Below are positions 1 through 8,937 of a stretch of 64,000 nucleotides of DNA, in pieces. The notes beneath the pieces were generated by a model. The model worked only from the letters and a program-made list of their open reading frames with translations, did no database searches and was not told the DNA's origin. The position numbers were made by a program, and so were the translations under genes. Each line of letters opens with the position of its first letter. Position 1 is the stretch's first letter. Source of the stretch: Candidatus Uhrbacteria bacterium (GTDB lineage: Bacteria > Patescibacteriota > Patescibacteriia > 2-12-FULL-60-25); the NCBI GenBank assembly GCA_016222815.1, contig JACRQE010000006.1, positions 124,001-188,000 of the forward strand, given 5' to 3'.

Positions 1-43
1 GGACTGTTCAGTCGCGGTAGGCGACAGCTACAGCGATCGGCTC

Positions 44-265
44 ATGCTCGAACTGGTCCGTTATCCGATCTGTTTCAACCCGGAGAAGAAGCTTCGCGAC
101 TTGGCTCTCGAGCGCGGCTGGCTCATCGTGGTGGAGAAGAAGGACTGTTTCCACATCTATCGCCTTTGCGGCGACGGGCAAATCCGCTTCGTCCACCTGG
201 GTGATTACCTTCCGTGGGAGCTGGCGCGAGTCCTAGAAGCCAAGCTGGCAGGCACGGATTTCTGA
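44..265 (+). CDS. hypothetical protein (73 aa)
   Basis: ORF followed directly by a strong terminator hairpin; no family recognised. Confidence 0.55.
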   Translation: MLELVRYPICFNPEKKLRDLALERGWLIVVEKKDCFHIYRLCGDGQIRFVHLGDYLPWELARVLEAKLAGTDF

Positions 266-270
266 ACACA

Positions 271-303
271 GCCCCGGATGCAGTTGCGTCCGGGGCTTTT
301 CTT
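271..303 (+). terminator. Rho-independent terminator
   Basis: GCCCCGGATGCAGTTGCGTCCGGGGC hairpin followed by TTTTCTT. Confidence 0.8.
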
Positions 304-321
304 GTCTAAGGTATTACCAAT

Positions 322-1830
322 ATGAAAACCGAATTACTGCAGAAGGATATCCTGGATATCGCGTGCGACCTGTTGGTCGTGAATTTGTTCCAGGGCGTAA
401 CCAAGCCGGGCGGTGCAACTGGAGCGGTGGATAAAGCTTTAGGCGGCGCCATTTCGCAGCTCATCGAACAAGACCATTTCGAAGGCAAGCTGGGGCAGAC
501 CATGGTTTTCCCGACGTTCGGAAAAATCAAAGCCAAACGCGTTGTGGTCATCGGGTTAGGCGACAAGAAGCGTTTTGACGCTGATGCGGTCCGGAAGGTC
601 GGCGGCTATATCGTAAAAATCGGCGTGAACGCAAAGGCAGAGAAAGTCGTCACGACCCTGCATGGAGCGGGCATCGGCGGGCTCGATCCACGGACCGCGG
701 CACAAGCGTTGGCCGAAGGTTTGCATCTTTCCGCATATCGCTTCCACGTCTACCATGGCACGTTGCGCAAGAAAGGAGAACCTCCGCATGAAGTCAAAAG
801 CGTCATCATATGCGAGACGGAGAACAAGAATTTTAAACTCGGACAAGAAGGTTTGATGCGCGGTGCGATTCTCGCCGAAGCCACGAACCTGGCGCGCGAT
901 TTGGTCAACACGCCGTCGGAACATATGGGGCCTGCGGATTTGGCGGAAGCGGCGAAGAAGCTTGTGGGCAAAGGCGTGACCGTCAAGGTATTCGATAAAC
1001 AAGGGATGGAGAAACTCGGCATGACGGCAGCGTTGGCTGTCGCGCGCGGCTCGCTCAATCCGCCGCTCGGCGTGCATCTGGCGTATAAGCCGAAGGGGGC
1101 GAAGAAAAAGATCGTGGTCGTGGGCAAAGCCGTGACGTTCGACTCGGGCGGGCTCAACATCAAACCGGGTGACTCCATGACCACCATGAAGATCGACATG
1201 GCCGGCGCCGCCGCGGTCATTGGTTTGTTCAAGGCACTACCGCAACTTGATTTGGACCTGGAGGTGCACGGGATATTTTTGGCGGTCGAGAACATGCCGA
1301 GCGGAAACGCATATCGACCAGGCGATGTGGTCAAAGCCATGGACGGTACGACCATCGAGATCCTGAACACGGACGCCGAAGGGCGGGTGACTTTGGCTGA
1401 CGCTTTATGTTATGCCAGGAATCTTGAACCGGACATGATCATGGACTTGGCGACTTTGACCGGCGCTTGCGTCGTGGCGTTGGGCGAAGAGATCGCCGCA
1501 TTGTTGACCACGAGCAGCAAGCTGGCGCAAAAGATCGTCGATGCGTCACGAGAAACTGGAGAGCCGGTATGGGAGTTGCCGCTTTTCGAGCCGTACAACG
1601 ACCACGTCAAATCGAAGATCGCGGACCTGAAGAACGTGGGAGCGCGCGGCCAGGCCGGGACCATCTCGGCGGCTTTGTTCCTCAAACCGTTCGTCGGCAA
1701 TACGCCGTGGGCACATTTGGATATCGCGGGTCCGGCGTATACAGAGAAGGAATCTCGGCCAGACCAGCCGTATGGAGCCTCGGGCTTCGGAGTCAGGTTG
1801 TTGGCGAGGTTGCTGCAGAAGATCTCTTGA
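322..1830 (+). CDS. pepA: leucyl aminopeptidase, M17 family
   Basis: NTDAEGRVTLADAL signature, VGKAVTFDSGGLNIKP metal-binding region, full length 502 aa. Confidence 0.95.
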   Translation: MKTELLQKDILDIACDLLVVNLFQGVTKPGGATGAVDKALGGAISQLIEQDHFEGKLGQTMVFPTFGKIKAKRVVVIGLGDKKRFDADAVRKVGGYIVKIGVNAKAEKVVTTLHGAGIGGLDPRTAAQALAEGLHLSAYRFHVYHGTLRKKGEPPHEVKSVIICETENKNFKLGQEGLMRGAILAEATNLARDLVNTPSEHMGPADLAEAAKKLVGKGVTVKVFDKQGMEKLGMTAALAVARGSLNPPLGVHLAYKPKGAKKKIVVVGKAVTFDSGGLNIKPGDSMTTMKIDMAGAAAVIGLFKALPQLDLDLEVHGIFLAVENMPSGNAYRPGDVVKAMDGTTIEILNTDAEGRVTLADALCYARNLEPDMIMDLATLTGACVVALGEEIAALLTTSSKLAQKIVDASRETGEPVWELPLFEPYNDHVKSKIADLKNVGARGQAGTISAALFLKPFVGNTPWAHLDIAGPAYTEKESRPDQPYGASGFGVRLLARLLQKIS

Positions 1831-1897
1831 AGTTTGAAACTTGAAACGTGAAGTTTGAAATGTTATTCACCACGAGTTTCAAGATTTAAGTTTCAAG
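1828..1897. repeat. heptamer-periodic array with an inverted counterpart
   Basis: gtttgaa-acttgaa-acgtgaa-gtttgaa then gtttcaa-gatttaa-gtttcaa; starts at the pepA stop codon. Confidence 0.75.
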
Positions 1898-1960
1898 AAA
1901 AGGCCTGTGGATAAATCCACGAGGGTCATCTGTGTTATACTAAAACACAGAATTTTCCAT

Positions 1961-2203
1961 ATGACTGTCAAAGTATACTCCACACCGACCTGTCCCTACT
2001 GTAAATTGACGAAAGATTTCCTGAAGGAAAAGGGGATTGCATTCGCAGATATTGACGTTTCGGCAGATCCATCGGCGGCCAACGAGATGGTCAAGAAGTC
2101 CGGCCAAATGGGCGTACCGGTGGTGGATATCGACGGTGTCGTCATCGTGGGCTGGAACAAGAATGCGCTTGAAGAAGCATTGGGGCTGAAGGTTAAGGCG
2201 TAA
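1961..2203 (+). CDS. glutaredoxin/NrdH-like thiol-disulfide protein
   Basis: VKVYSTPTCPYCKLTKDFL with CPYC active site and VPVVDIDG cis-Pro region; start taken at the internal ATG 1961. Confidence 0.9.
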   Translation: MTVKVYSTPTCPYCKLTKDFLKEKGIAFADIDVSADPSAANEMVKKSGQMGVPVVDIDGVVIVGWNKNALEEALGLKVKA

Positions 2204-2222
2204 GTTCGACCGAACAACACAG

Positions 2223-2252
2223 AAATATCCGACGATAACCCGTCGGATATTT
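2223..2252. terminator. hairpin terminator-like
   Basis: AAATATCCGACG..CGTCGGATATTT inverted repeat. Confidence 0.6.
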
Positions 2253-2270
2253 GAATTTGACGCCGTAATC

Positions 2271-2300
2271 TTGACAAAAGCCCCACAAGGGGGATAGCTT
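2271..2300 (+). promoter_or_regulatory. sigma70-like promoter for the 2346 CDS
   Basis: TTGACA (2271) - 18 nt - TAGCTT (2295); GAGGGAGG SD before ATG 2346. Confidence 0.5.
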
Positions 2301-2345
2301 TCAGCGGACGTACTTTCCAAACAGGCGCAGTAGAGGGAGGTTCTG

Positions 2346-3158
2346 ATGCGTGCACTGATGCTGTCGATCGTCTTGCTGTCATCGTTCGTCTTGTTCGGTT
2401 GCCCCGCAAAAGACTGCGACACCGACAATGATTGTTGCCGCAAGCCCAATCCGGCTTACTTCTGCAACAGCGGTATGTGCACTTACAACCCGTATGTCGC
2501 GAACGACTACGCGGTCTACAACTATCGGGTGCAGCAATGCAACAACCCGAACGGCTCGGGAGACAATCCGGGCGGTAGCGGCGGAGGCGGCTCGCAGTGC
2601 GAATCTGACCTGCCGGCCAATCCGGACGGAGTCCAGTTGCCGGTACCCGAGATGCCGCAGCAGTGCCAAGCGTGGTGCTGGGCCGCATCCATCAGCATGG
2701 TTGCCAGCTACTACGGCAAGTACGTGCAGGAATGCGAGCTCGCAGGATACAAGAGCGGTTACGGCTATTCCTGTTGTAGCATGGCGGCTTGCGCATCGGG
2801 CTGCAACCAAACCGCCACGCCGCAAGAGATCGCCACAATCTTCACGCAGATGGGTTTCTACGGAAAATTCCTGTCGCGCGCCCTGACGGAACACGAATTA
2901 CAGGTCGAACTGTCGAGCGGCCGACCCGTGTATGTCATGTTCCAGGGTTCGTTCTCCGGCCACGCCGTGATTATCACCGGGTTCATGGGTGGATACTATC
3001 ATGTGGTCGATCCGTGGTACGGACCGCAGAACATACCGTACAATTCGGTGCTCTGGGGCCCGAACGGGGAACATTGGACATATACCATTTCCCGCCTATC
3101 GCCGTACTCCGACGGATGCAGCCCGGGATTCAATCCGGATTGCGCCGTCTGCCACTAG
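2346..3158 (+). CDS. secreted lipoprotein with papain-like (C39/C70-type) cysteine protease fold
   Basis: Signal peptide with lipobox-like LFGC; QCQAWCWAASISMVASYYG catalytic Cys motif; GHAVIITGF and YHVVDPWYG His/Asp motifs. Confidence 0.75.
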   Translation: MRALMLSIVLLSSFVLFGCPAKDCDTDNDCCRKPNPAYFCNSGMCTYNPYVANDYAVYNYRVQQCNNPNGSGDNPGGSGGGGSQCESDLPANPDGVQLPVPEMPQQCQAWCWAASISMVASYYGKYVQECELAGYKSGYGYSCCSMAACASGCNQTATPQEIATIFTQMGFYGKFLSRALTEHELQVELSSGRPVYVMFQGSFSGHAVIITGFMGGYYHVVDPWYGPQNIPYNSVLWGPNGEHWTYTISRLSPYSDGCSPGFNPDCAVCH

Positions 3159-3177
3159 CGCTCCACATCAGTATCTG

Positions 3178-3206
3178 ACGCCGCGTGCAACCTGCATGCG
3201 GCGTTT
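3178..3206 (+). terminator. Rho-independent terminator
   Basis: ACGCCGCGTGCAACCTGCATGCGGCGTTTTCC. Confidence 0.7.
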
Positions 3207-3219
3207 TCCATATCGAAAA

Positions 3220-3246
3220 GGGCGGACATATCGGTCCGCCCCTACG
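3220..3246. repeat. palindromic GGGCGN..CGCCCCTACG repeat
   Basis: gggcggacatatcggtccgcccctacg; same class as 31113-31142 and 31638-31684. Confidence 0.65.
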
Positions 3247-3261
3247 TCCTAACATATCTTC

Positions 3262-3792
3262 TTACGCCTTCCCAAGTGTCTGCGCACCCGGTTCCCATTC
3301 TATCGGACAGCGCTCGCCGGTCTGCAGGGCTTCGAGGACGCGAAGCGTCTCTTTGACTGAACGACCGACCGAGCCGGCGCTGATCAGGGCGTAGCGCAGC
3401 ATACCTTCGGGGTCGATGATGAAGGTGCCGCGTTCGGCCGACCCGTCATCTTCGTTCAGGACATCGTAGTCGCGGGCAATTTTTTGGGTGGTGTCGGCGA
3501 GGATGGGGTAATCAACGTCCGGCAGATCTTTTTCGAACCAATTTTTGTGGCTCCATTCGGAGTCAGTGGAACAGGCCAGGACTTCACAGTTGAGTTTAGT
3601 GAATTCCTCTTTCATCTTGGAGAAGCCTTTGAGTTCCGTGGGGCAGATGAAGGTGAAGTCGCGCGGGTAGAAGAAGAACACGAGCCACTTGCCTGTGTAG
3701 TCTTTCAGGTTTGTTTTGGTGAAATCCGGCTTGCCCTTTTGGTAAGTCGTTGCATTAGAGAAGTCGGGTGCTTGTTTGTTGAGATGAATCAT
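3262..3792 (-). CDS. ahpC: peroxiredoxin, AhpC/TSA family
   Basis: FFYPRDFTFICPTELKGF peroxidatic Cys motif, 176 aa. Confidence 0.92.
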   Translation of the reverse strand: MIHLNKQAPDFSNATTYQKGKPDFTKTNLKDYTGKWLVFFFYPRDFTFICPTELKGFSKMKEEFTKLNCEVLACSTDSEWSHKNWFEKDLPDVDYPILADTTQKIARDYDVLNEDDGSAERGTFIIDPEGMLRYALISAGSVGRSVKETLRVLEALQTGERCPIEWEPGAQTLGKA

Positions 3793-3861
3793 ATGTTTGT
3801 GATTAGAGGGACTTAAACATTGGCGGACAAGAGTTCGTCCGTCAAGCTTCGGATATCGGGA

Positions 3862-4464
3862 TTATTTCCCTTTGGCTTTGGCGAAAAGCTCGTTAGCTTG
3901 GTTCCAATCTAAATTTTTCCAGAAATCGGCGATGTACGTCTTCCTGTCCGAACCGTAGTCGATGAAATAGGCGTGCTCGTAGACGTCCATGACGATGAGT
4001 GGGATGGCGCCCCAGACGCCGCCCTGGTTGTGGGCATCGCCGATGTAGGTGCGCAGGGTCTGGTCGTGCGTGTCCCAGGTCAGGACGACCCAGCCGCGGG
4101 CGGCCATGCCGCAAGCCGAGAAGTATTTGGTGAAGTTGTCGAGCGAACCATATTTCGCGGAGAGGGCCTCGACCAGTTCACCGGACGGCTTACCGTCACC
4201 GCCGAGGATCTGGAAGTACCACTCGTGGAGATAGACGCCGTTGGTGGCGAAAGATTCGCCGTCCTTCAGGGCGCGGAGCTCGGAATAGGATTGGTTGGCG
4301 GTCGAGACGTCGCCGCCGTGGGACATGACGGCCAGCTTTTCGCTGATTTCATTTTTCTTGTCCACATAGCCGGCATACAGCTTGTCGTGGTGGATGGAGA
4401 CCGTCTTCTCCGAAATGCCGGTGAGCGGCTTGGAGAAAGGTAAGGGTTTGGCTTCGATTTTCAT
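3862..4464 (-). CDS. superoxide dismutase, Fe/Mn family
   Basis: DVYEHAYFIDYGSDRKTYIADFW motif; start set at MKIEAK (4464) because the upstream extension lies in the heptamer repeat. Confidence 0.93.
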   Translation of the reverse strand: MKIEAKPLPFSKPLTGISEKTVSIHHDKLYAGYVDKKNEISEKLAVMSHGGDVSTANQSYSELRALKDGESFATNGVYLHEWYFQILGGDGKPSGELVEALSAKYGSLDNFTKYFSACGMAARGWVVLTWDTHDQTLRTYIGDAHNQGGVWGAIPLIVMDVYEHAYFIDYGSDRKTYIADFWKNLDWNQANELFAKAKGK

Positions 4465-4467
4465 ATC

Positions 4468-4531
4468 CGTGAAGCGTGAATCTTGAAGCATGAAGCGTCA
4501 GGCGTTTCAAGATTCAAGTTTTAAGTTTCAT
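4468..4531. repeat. heptamer-periodic array with inverted half
   Basis: gtgaagc-gtgaatc-ttgaagc-atgaagc-gtcaggc then gtttcaagattcaagttttaagtttca. Confidence 0.7.
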
Positions 4532-4539
4532 ATTAAGAG

Positions 4540-5052
4540 TTATTTAGCGGCGAGCATGGCCTTGATGACGTCCGCGTCTTTGGGCATGCCGCGTTTGAGG
4601 AAAACGATCTTACCGTTTTTATCGACTCCGACCACGGATCGTTTTATGACCTTGTGGCCGAATATCGAGCGGACAGCACCGTATTTGGCGCTGACTTTCT
4701 TGTCTTTGTCGATCAGGAGCGGGAACGGGAATTCGTGGGCCTGGATGAATTTGGCGTGACTTTTTTCGTCACCGTGGTTGACGCCGAAGACCAGGGTGTC
4801 AGCTTGGATGAATTTGGACCAATCGTCGCGGATAGCGCAAAGCTGGAGGGTGCAGCCGGGCGTCATGTCGCCGGGATAGAAGACAAGGACGATGTTGTGC
4901 TTGCCGCGGTATGAGGACAGTTTGACCTCATTACCGTCCTGGTCGCTCATCGCGAAATCCGGCGCCAAGTCACCAAGCTTGAGTTCGCCCGAGGCGGCTG
5001 TTTTTACCATAAGGAAGGGCATTAAGAATATGCTGTTCGGTCCTCCAGCCAA
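4540..5052 (-). CDS. bcp: peroxiredoxin, Bcp-like
   Basis: VLVFYPGDMTPGCTLQLCAIRDDW active site; the true start may be internal. Confidence 0.88.
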   Translation of the reverse strand: MAGGPNSIFLMPFLMVKTAASGELKLGDLAPDFAMSDQDGNEVKLSSYRGKHNIVLVFYPGDMTPGCTLQLCAIRDDWSKFIQADTLVFGVNHGDEKSHAKFIQAHEFPFPLLIDKDKKVSAKYGAVRSIFGHKVIKRSVVGVDKNGKIVFLKRGMPKDADVIKAMLAAK

Positions 5053-5165
5053 AAAGCCGGAGGCGGATAGGTAAATTAAGGAGGCGGACTGTCTAGCGGC
5101 TTAAGCTGCCGGTACTCGACGGATAAAGCCGGTTGGTCTAACCTGTCCTTGATTATACACGATTT

Positions 5166-5843
5166 ATGGAAATCGGTTCTACCGGAAACCAACTGGTCGG
5201 GGAAGAGGCTATGGAAGGCCGGCCTTTGTGGCTGACCTGCTGTATCGGATGCCTGTTTTTGGCTGCCGCCATGGTAGCCGGCAGTTTCGTGGCTGCCGTG
5301 GTTTTTGCCGGGCCGGGGGTGGCTTCCATCAAATCTTTGCCCGAGGGATTCCCGTCGGAACTAAATCCGTATAAGATCGAACGAGCGACCAACATATCCT
5401 ACCTCAGCGGTAGCAGCAGGGGCAAGATATTCCGGGTTTTGACCGCACCAGTACGTTTGATAAACGACCTGTGGCCCAAGAAGATCGAGCCGGAAACCGG
5501 AGTGGTGGTCTCGACCGCGCCTTTCCGCGTGGTTTGGTCTGTCCAATCACCAAAACCAGAAACGTGGTTTGACAAGTATTCGCTCATAGCCCAGGGTTTG
5601 GATTCGGTGACCATGAGTTGGGATAATTTGGACGTGTCGCGCGAGGAACTCGTGGGATATTACACGGATTTGTTCAAAAGTGCAGGGATGAAGACCAGTA
5701 CGGCAACCGAAACGACGACGCGGACGGATTACCTCATCGGAACGAAGCAGGGCGCGGCCATGCAGGTGCATATCCAGGCATCAACCGATAAGACCAAGAT
5801 AGAAAGAGCGGTAGTGGTCGTCACTTACATGAATAAAAAATGA
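5166..5843 (+). CDS. hypothetical membrane-anchored protein
   Basis: N-terminal TM segment; no family recognised. Confidence 0.7.
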   Translation: MEIGSTGNQLVGEEAMEGRPLWLTCCIGCLFLAAAMVAGSFVAAVVFAGPGVASIKSLPEGFPSELNPYKIERATNISYLSGSSRGKIFRVLTAPVRLINDLWPKKIEPETGVVVSTAPFRVVWSVQSPKPETWFDKYSLIAQGLDSVTMSWDNLDVSREELVGYYTDLFKSAGMKTSTATETTTRTDYLIGTKQGAAMQVHIQASTDKTKIERAVVVVTYMNKK

Positions 5844-5847
5844 ATCT

Positions 5848-6720
5848 ATGAAAAAAACCATATTGGGTAAGATCATCTTGACTTTGGCGCTGACGGCGGT
5901 TTATGGCTGGGGTTGCGGCAATCCGACGGTACAAAAAGACACACAGTTGCCTAGCGGGTTGTCGGGACCGAAGGTATTGGTTGCAGCCAACCTGTCGGCG
6001 GATGATTTGACCAAAAAGATAAATTTGGCGTCAGGCAGCGTGGTGGTCCTTAAGCAGGAATATTCAGGCCAGGGCTTGGAAATGGCCAAAGCATTGGGGA
6101 TTGGCGGCAAAGAAGCGAAGAGGGAAGTCGTGATAAAGCGCTTCGCCCCGGGACAGCTCGCGGAAGTCGAATGGAAGCTGACGTATAAAGCAGCCGATGG
6201 TTCGAACCAGCAGCACGTCGGAGCATTGACCGGGGCTGATTTGCTTTCGTCGCGCGAGATGTATCTTCCTGCGTTGTGGCCGGACGGCGTCAACAACTCC
6301 TATGGGTTGGGTCTGCTATGGCTGTCAGCAGAATCATACGAGAACCTCACGAAAAGCGGTTTCGGTACATTCGATTTCGGTTTGACGAACCGGACAATGA
6401 TCGACTACGCATCGACGACCGTCGGACTGCAGGCCGCGTTGAATAAGCTGCAGACTTCCATAAGCGACATATCGGCCAAGACAGAAGTTTCGTTGAGCCG
6501 AGCGGCGACTTCCACCACCGAATGGCCGCTCAAGGTCAACGGGACGGATGCCAAGGTCAAGGTATACACGGCCAAGAATTGGTTCGGCGAAGCGGTATTC
6601 CTGGCGAACCAGCAATATCCTTTGGTGCTGAAGATTAAGATGAATGAACTTCCGGATGGATCTAAATTGAACGGATTATTGGATTACGAAGTCACGGAGT
6701 TGAGGGACTTGCAGGAATAA
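5848..6720 (+). CDS. hypothetical lipoprotein
   Basis: Signal peptide followed by GWGC-GNP; adjacent to the 5166 CDS. Confidence 0.7.
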   Translation: MKKTILGKIILTLALTAVYGWGCGNPTVQKDTQLPSGLSGPKVLVAANLSADDLTKKINLASGSVVVLKQEYSGQGLEMAKALGIGGKEAKREVVIKRFAPGQLAEVEWKLTYKAADGSNQQHVGALTGADLLSSREMYLPALWPDGVNNSYGLGLLWLSAESYENLTKSGFGTFDFGLTNRTMIDYASTTVGLQAALNKLQTSISDISAKTEVSLSRAATSTTEWPLKVNGTDAKVKVYTAKNWFGEAVFLANQQYPLVLKIKMNELPDGSKLNGLLDYEVTELRDLQE

Positions 6721-6750
6721 AGAAGACTCCGAAGAGTCTTCGGAGTCGAG
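6721..6750. terminator. bidirectional terminator hairpin
   Basis: GACTCCGAAGAGTCTTCGGAGTC between convergent genes. Confidence 0.7.
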
Positions 6751-6819
6751 CCCCGGCGGACACCGGGGAGATTCGGCGAGCAGCGCCGACGATACAGCAT
6801 AGGTTGTCTTGCTTGCGGC

Positions 6820-7035
6820 CTACTTCTCCGCGAGCGTTGCATCTCCGACAGCCCGCTCGCGGACCGCCGCACAGATTCTCGGTTGTGACGGGGGTTGTGA
6901 CGTGCGCTGGATCACCACCTCGTCGTCAGCTTCGGCGAACGCGTCGATGTCGCGCTGGCTGGGCTTGAAACGGGGATCGAGCTTGGGTTCGCGCATGACC
7001 CGCAACCGGTCCGCGGCCTTCTTGGACGATGGCAT
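6820..7035 (-). CDS. small hypothetical protein (71 aa)
   Basis: MPSSKKAADRLRVMREPKLDPRF..; GCGAGGTGTTGCGGT SD region before ATG 7035. Confidence 0.55.
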   Translation of the reverse strand: MPSSKKAADRLRVMREPKLDPRFKPSQRDIDAFAEADDEVVIQRTSQPPSQPRICAAVRERAVGDATLAEK

Positions 7036-7135
7036 ACCGCAACACCTCGCTAGTTGGGAGTTTCGAAGCCATTGAAAAAGCGAAGACTTTTGAAGGCTAC
7101 CCGAAGTCTTGGGGGCTGTCAATCATATCCAGAGT

Positions 7136-7204
7136 GTCGTCTTGAGCTTGTCGAAAGATCTTTCTTAAAGATCTTTCGGCTACGTCGGACTCCGCTCAGG
7201 ACGA
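7136..7204. repeat. GTCGTC..GACGAC palindromic repeat (TTCGACAxGCTCAGGAC class)
   Basis: gtcgtcttgagcttgtcgaaagatct..agatctttcggctacgtcggactccgctcaggacgac. Confidence 0.7.
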
Positions 7205-7218
7205 CGGACGGACCGGGA

Positions 7219-7995
7219 TTATTTTTCTTTCGTGAATTTTGCCCATTTAGGATAGAGCAGCCGGAAATAGATGTAATCCCGCAAGGGGCGGAGTTTTTGG
7301 ATCTCATGGAAAAGACGGCTGGTCGCGGGATCGGTTTCGGCTTGGCGCCAATCCAGCCCGTTGGCGGCCATGATTTTCTTTAAGGCGAACCAATTGTGGC
7401 CCAAAAGATTTTCAATAGTGCGGGCATGGACCTCCAGGGCCTCGCCAATCACGCCGCTTCCGACAGCGTGCTCCAAAGCTGTGAATTCGGCAGCTTGCTC
7501 GTCGCGGTCTTCACGGATTTCTTTGGCTGTGGCCGGATCGGCGTTGCGCAAGCGCCAGTCCCAATCCTGGGCTTCGGCGCGCCGGACGTCGGCGAGGTCA
7601 TGCAGGATGTCTTTTTGCGACGGCCTGGGATAACTCGTCCATGAGCCAGCTCGGATGAGCCCGCGGAGCCGTGGGACGGTCTCGGGATCAGTGTTGTTGC
7701 GTCGTTCGCGGAACAGTTCGTCCAACAGATACGGTTCGTATTTCCAGGGATCGCATCCCATCACATTGTCGCAAGCGTCGGCGATAAGCCGCTGTTCCGC
7801 GGGTTTGTTTTTCAGTTTGGCGCGGACGGATTGCAGATGGGCTTGCAGATCGTAAAGATTGGCGATGTGTTCAAGGTCGGGACGAGAGGGAGATGCTTCG
7901 CGGGTACGTTCGGGAGTTTTTTTATGGGTACGGGAAACTTCAGGCGCAGGTTTGTCCGTGAGGGTGAAAGGATTTTGGTCGTACTTGAAAGCCAT
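7219..7995 (-). CDS. hypothetical protein (258 aa)
   Basis: ORF immediately downstream of era on the same strand (likely co-transcribed). Confidence 0.65.
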   Translation of the reverse strand: MAFKYDQNPFTLTDKPAPEVSRTHKKTPERTREASPSRPDLEHIANLYDLQAHLQSVRAKLKNKPAEQRLIADACDNVMGCDPWKYEPYLLDELFRERRNNTDPETVPRLRGLIRAGSWTSYPRPSQKDILHDLADVRRAEAQDWDWRLRNADPATAKEIREDRDEQAAEFTALEHAVGSGVIGEALEVHARTIENLLGHNWFALKKIMAANGLDWRQAETDPATSRLFHEIQKLRPLRDYIYFRLLYPKWAKFTKEK

Positions 7996-7999
7996 AGCC

Positions 8000-8854
8000 T
8001 CAATAAAAACGTTCAGGCCATTTTTCGTCGACTTTGACGTTGAGCTCCAGAAAAACCTTGAGTCCGGTGACCATTTCGATCTCTTTGCGCGCGGCCATGC
8101 CGATTTCCTTGATCTTGGAGGCGCGGGCGCCGATGATCATTTTTTTGTACCGTTCCTCCGTGGTCCAGACCGTGGCCGAGATGTAGCGCGAACCGTCGGG
8201 GCGCGTCTCGAGTTCCTCGAGGGCGACTTTTATCGAGTAAGGAATCTCTTGGTCAAGGGCCAAAAAGACTTTTTCGCGGATGAGTTCCTCGAGCCATTGG
8301 TTGTGCCCCAAGTCCGTGAGCTGGAGGTCTGGATAATGCGCATCGCCTTCGGGCACAAGTTCGAAGAGCTTGTCGACCAAGAGGTTCAAGTTCTTGTTTT
8401 TAACGGCGCTCAATTTCAAAGCTACGGTCTGGCCGACGTCCGTTGCTTCGTAGATATCTTCGAAACGCCGCTCGGAAATCGGCAGGTCGGATTTGTTGAT
8501 GACTGCGATCTTGGGGATGTCGGAGGCGCGCAACAGCCTTTGAATGTGTTCTTCCTCTGGACCGAAGTCGCGGGTCGGGTCCATGACGTAGACGATGGCA
8601 TCCACGCCTTCGAGCGTCTCGGACACGAATTCGTTGAGGCGTTTGGAGACCAGGTCTTTGCGGCCCAAGAAGATGCCCGGCGTATCCACGAACACGATTT
8701 GGCCGCGCGGGTCATGCAAAATACCGCGGATGGGCTGGCGCGTGGTTTGGGGTTTGGGTGTGACGATGGCGACCTTGCTTCCGATGAGCGAATTCAACAG
8801 CGTGGACTTGCCCACATTGGACCGCCCCGCAAGCATGACAAAACCGGATTTCAT
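8000..8854 (-). CDS. era: GTPase Era
   Basis: GRSNVGKSTLLN G1, DTPG G3, NKSD G4, KH-domain-like C-terminus. Confidence 0.95.
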   Translation of the reverse strand: MKSGFVMLAGRSNVGKSTLLNSLIGSKVAIVTPKPQTTRQPIRGILHDPRGQIVFVDTPGIFLGRKDLVSKRLNEFVSETLEGVDAIVYVMDPTRDFGPEEEHIQRLLRASDIPKIAVINKSDLPISERRFEDIYEATDVGQTVALKLSAVKNKNLNLLVDKLFELVPEGDAHYPDLQLTDLGHNQWLEELIREKVFLALDQEIPYSIKVALEELETRPDGSRYISATVWTTEERYKKMIIGARASKIKEIGMAARKEIEMVTGLKVFLELNVKVDEKWPERFY

Positions 8855-8882
8855 GGGCCAAGTATAGCAGAGATACGCAGGA

Positions 8883-8911
8883 TTGACAGGTTGGACTGAG
8901 GGTGCTAATTT
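8883..8911 (+). promoter_or_regulatory. sigma70-like promoter
   Basis: TTGACA (8883) - 17 nt - TAATTT (8906), upstream of CDS 8938. Confidence 0.6.
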
Positions 8912-8937
8912 CTGCTATCGCACATTCGGAGGGATTC

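Noticed and set aside
306-1700. Long antisense ORFs opposite pepA (e.g. 556-1077, 750-1370, 1410-1700 minus)
   Set aside because: Composition is typical of shadow ORFs in GC-rich genes; the plus-strand protein is an unambiguous M17 peptidase.
1828-1897. Heptamer arrays as CRISPR
   Set aside because: Units are 7 nt and contiguous with no spacers; no cas genes seen.
6820-7122. Toxin-antitoxin candidate
   Set aside because: Single small acidic/basic ORF with no partner and no toxin or antitoxin motif.
7859-8899. 346-aa plus-strand ORF opposite era
   Set aside because: Era on the minus strand has all GTPase motifs; the plus ORF has no recognisable domain.
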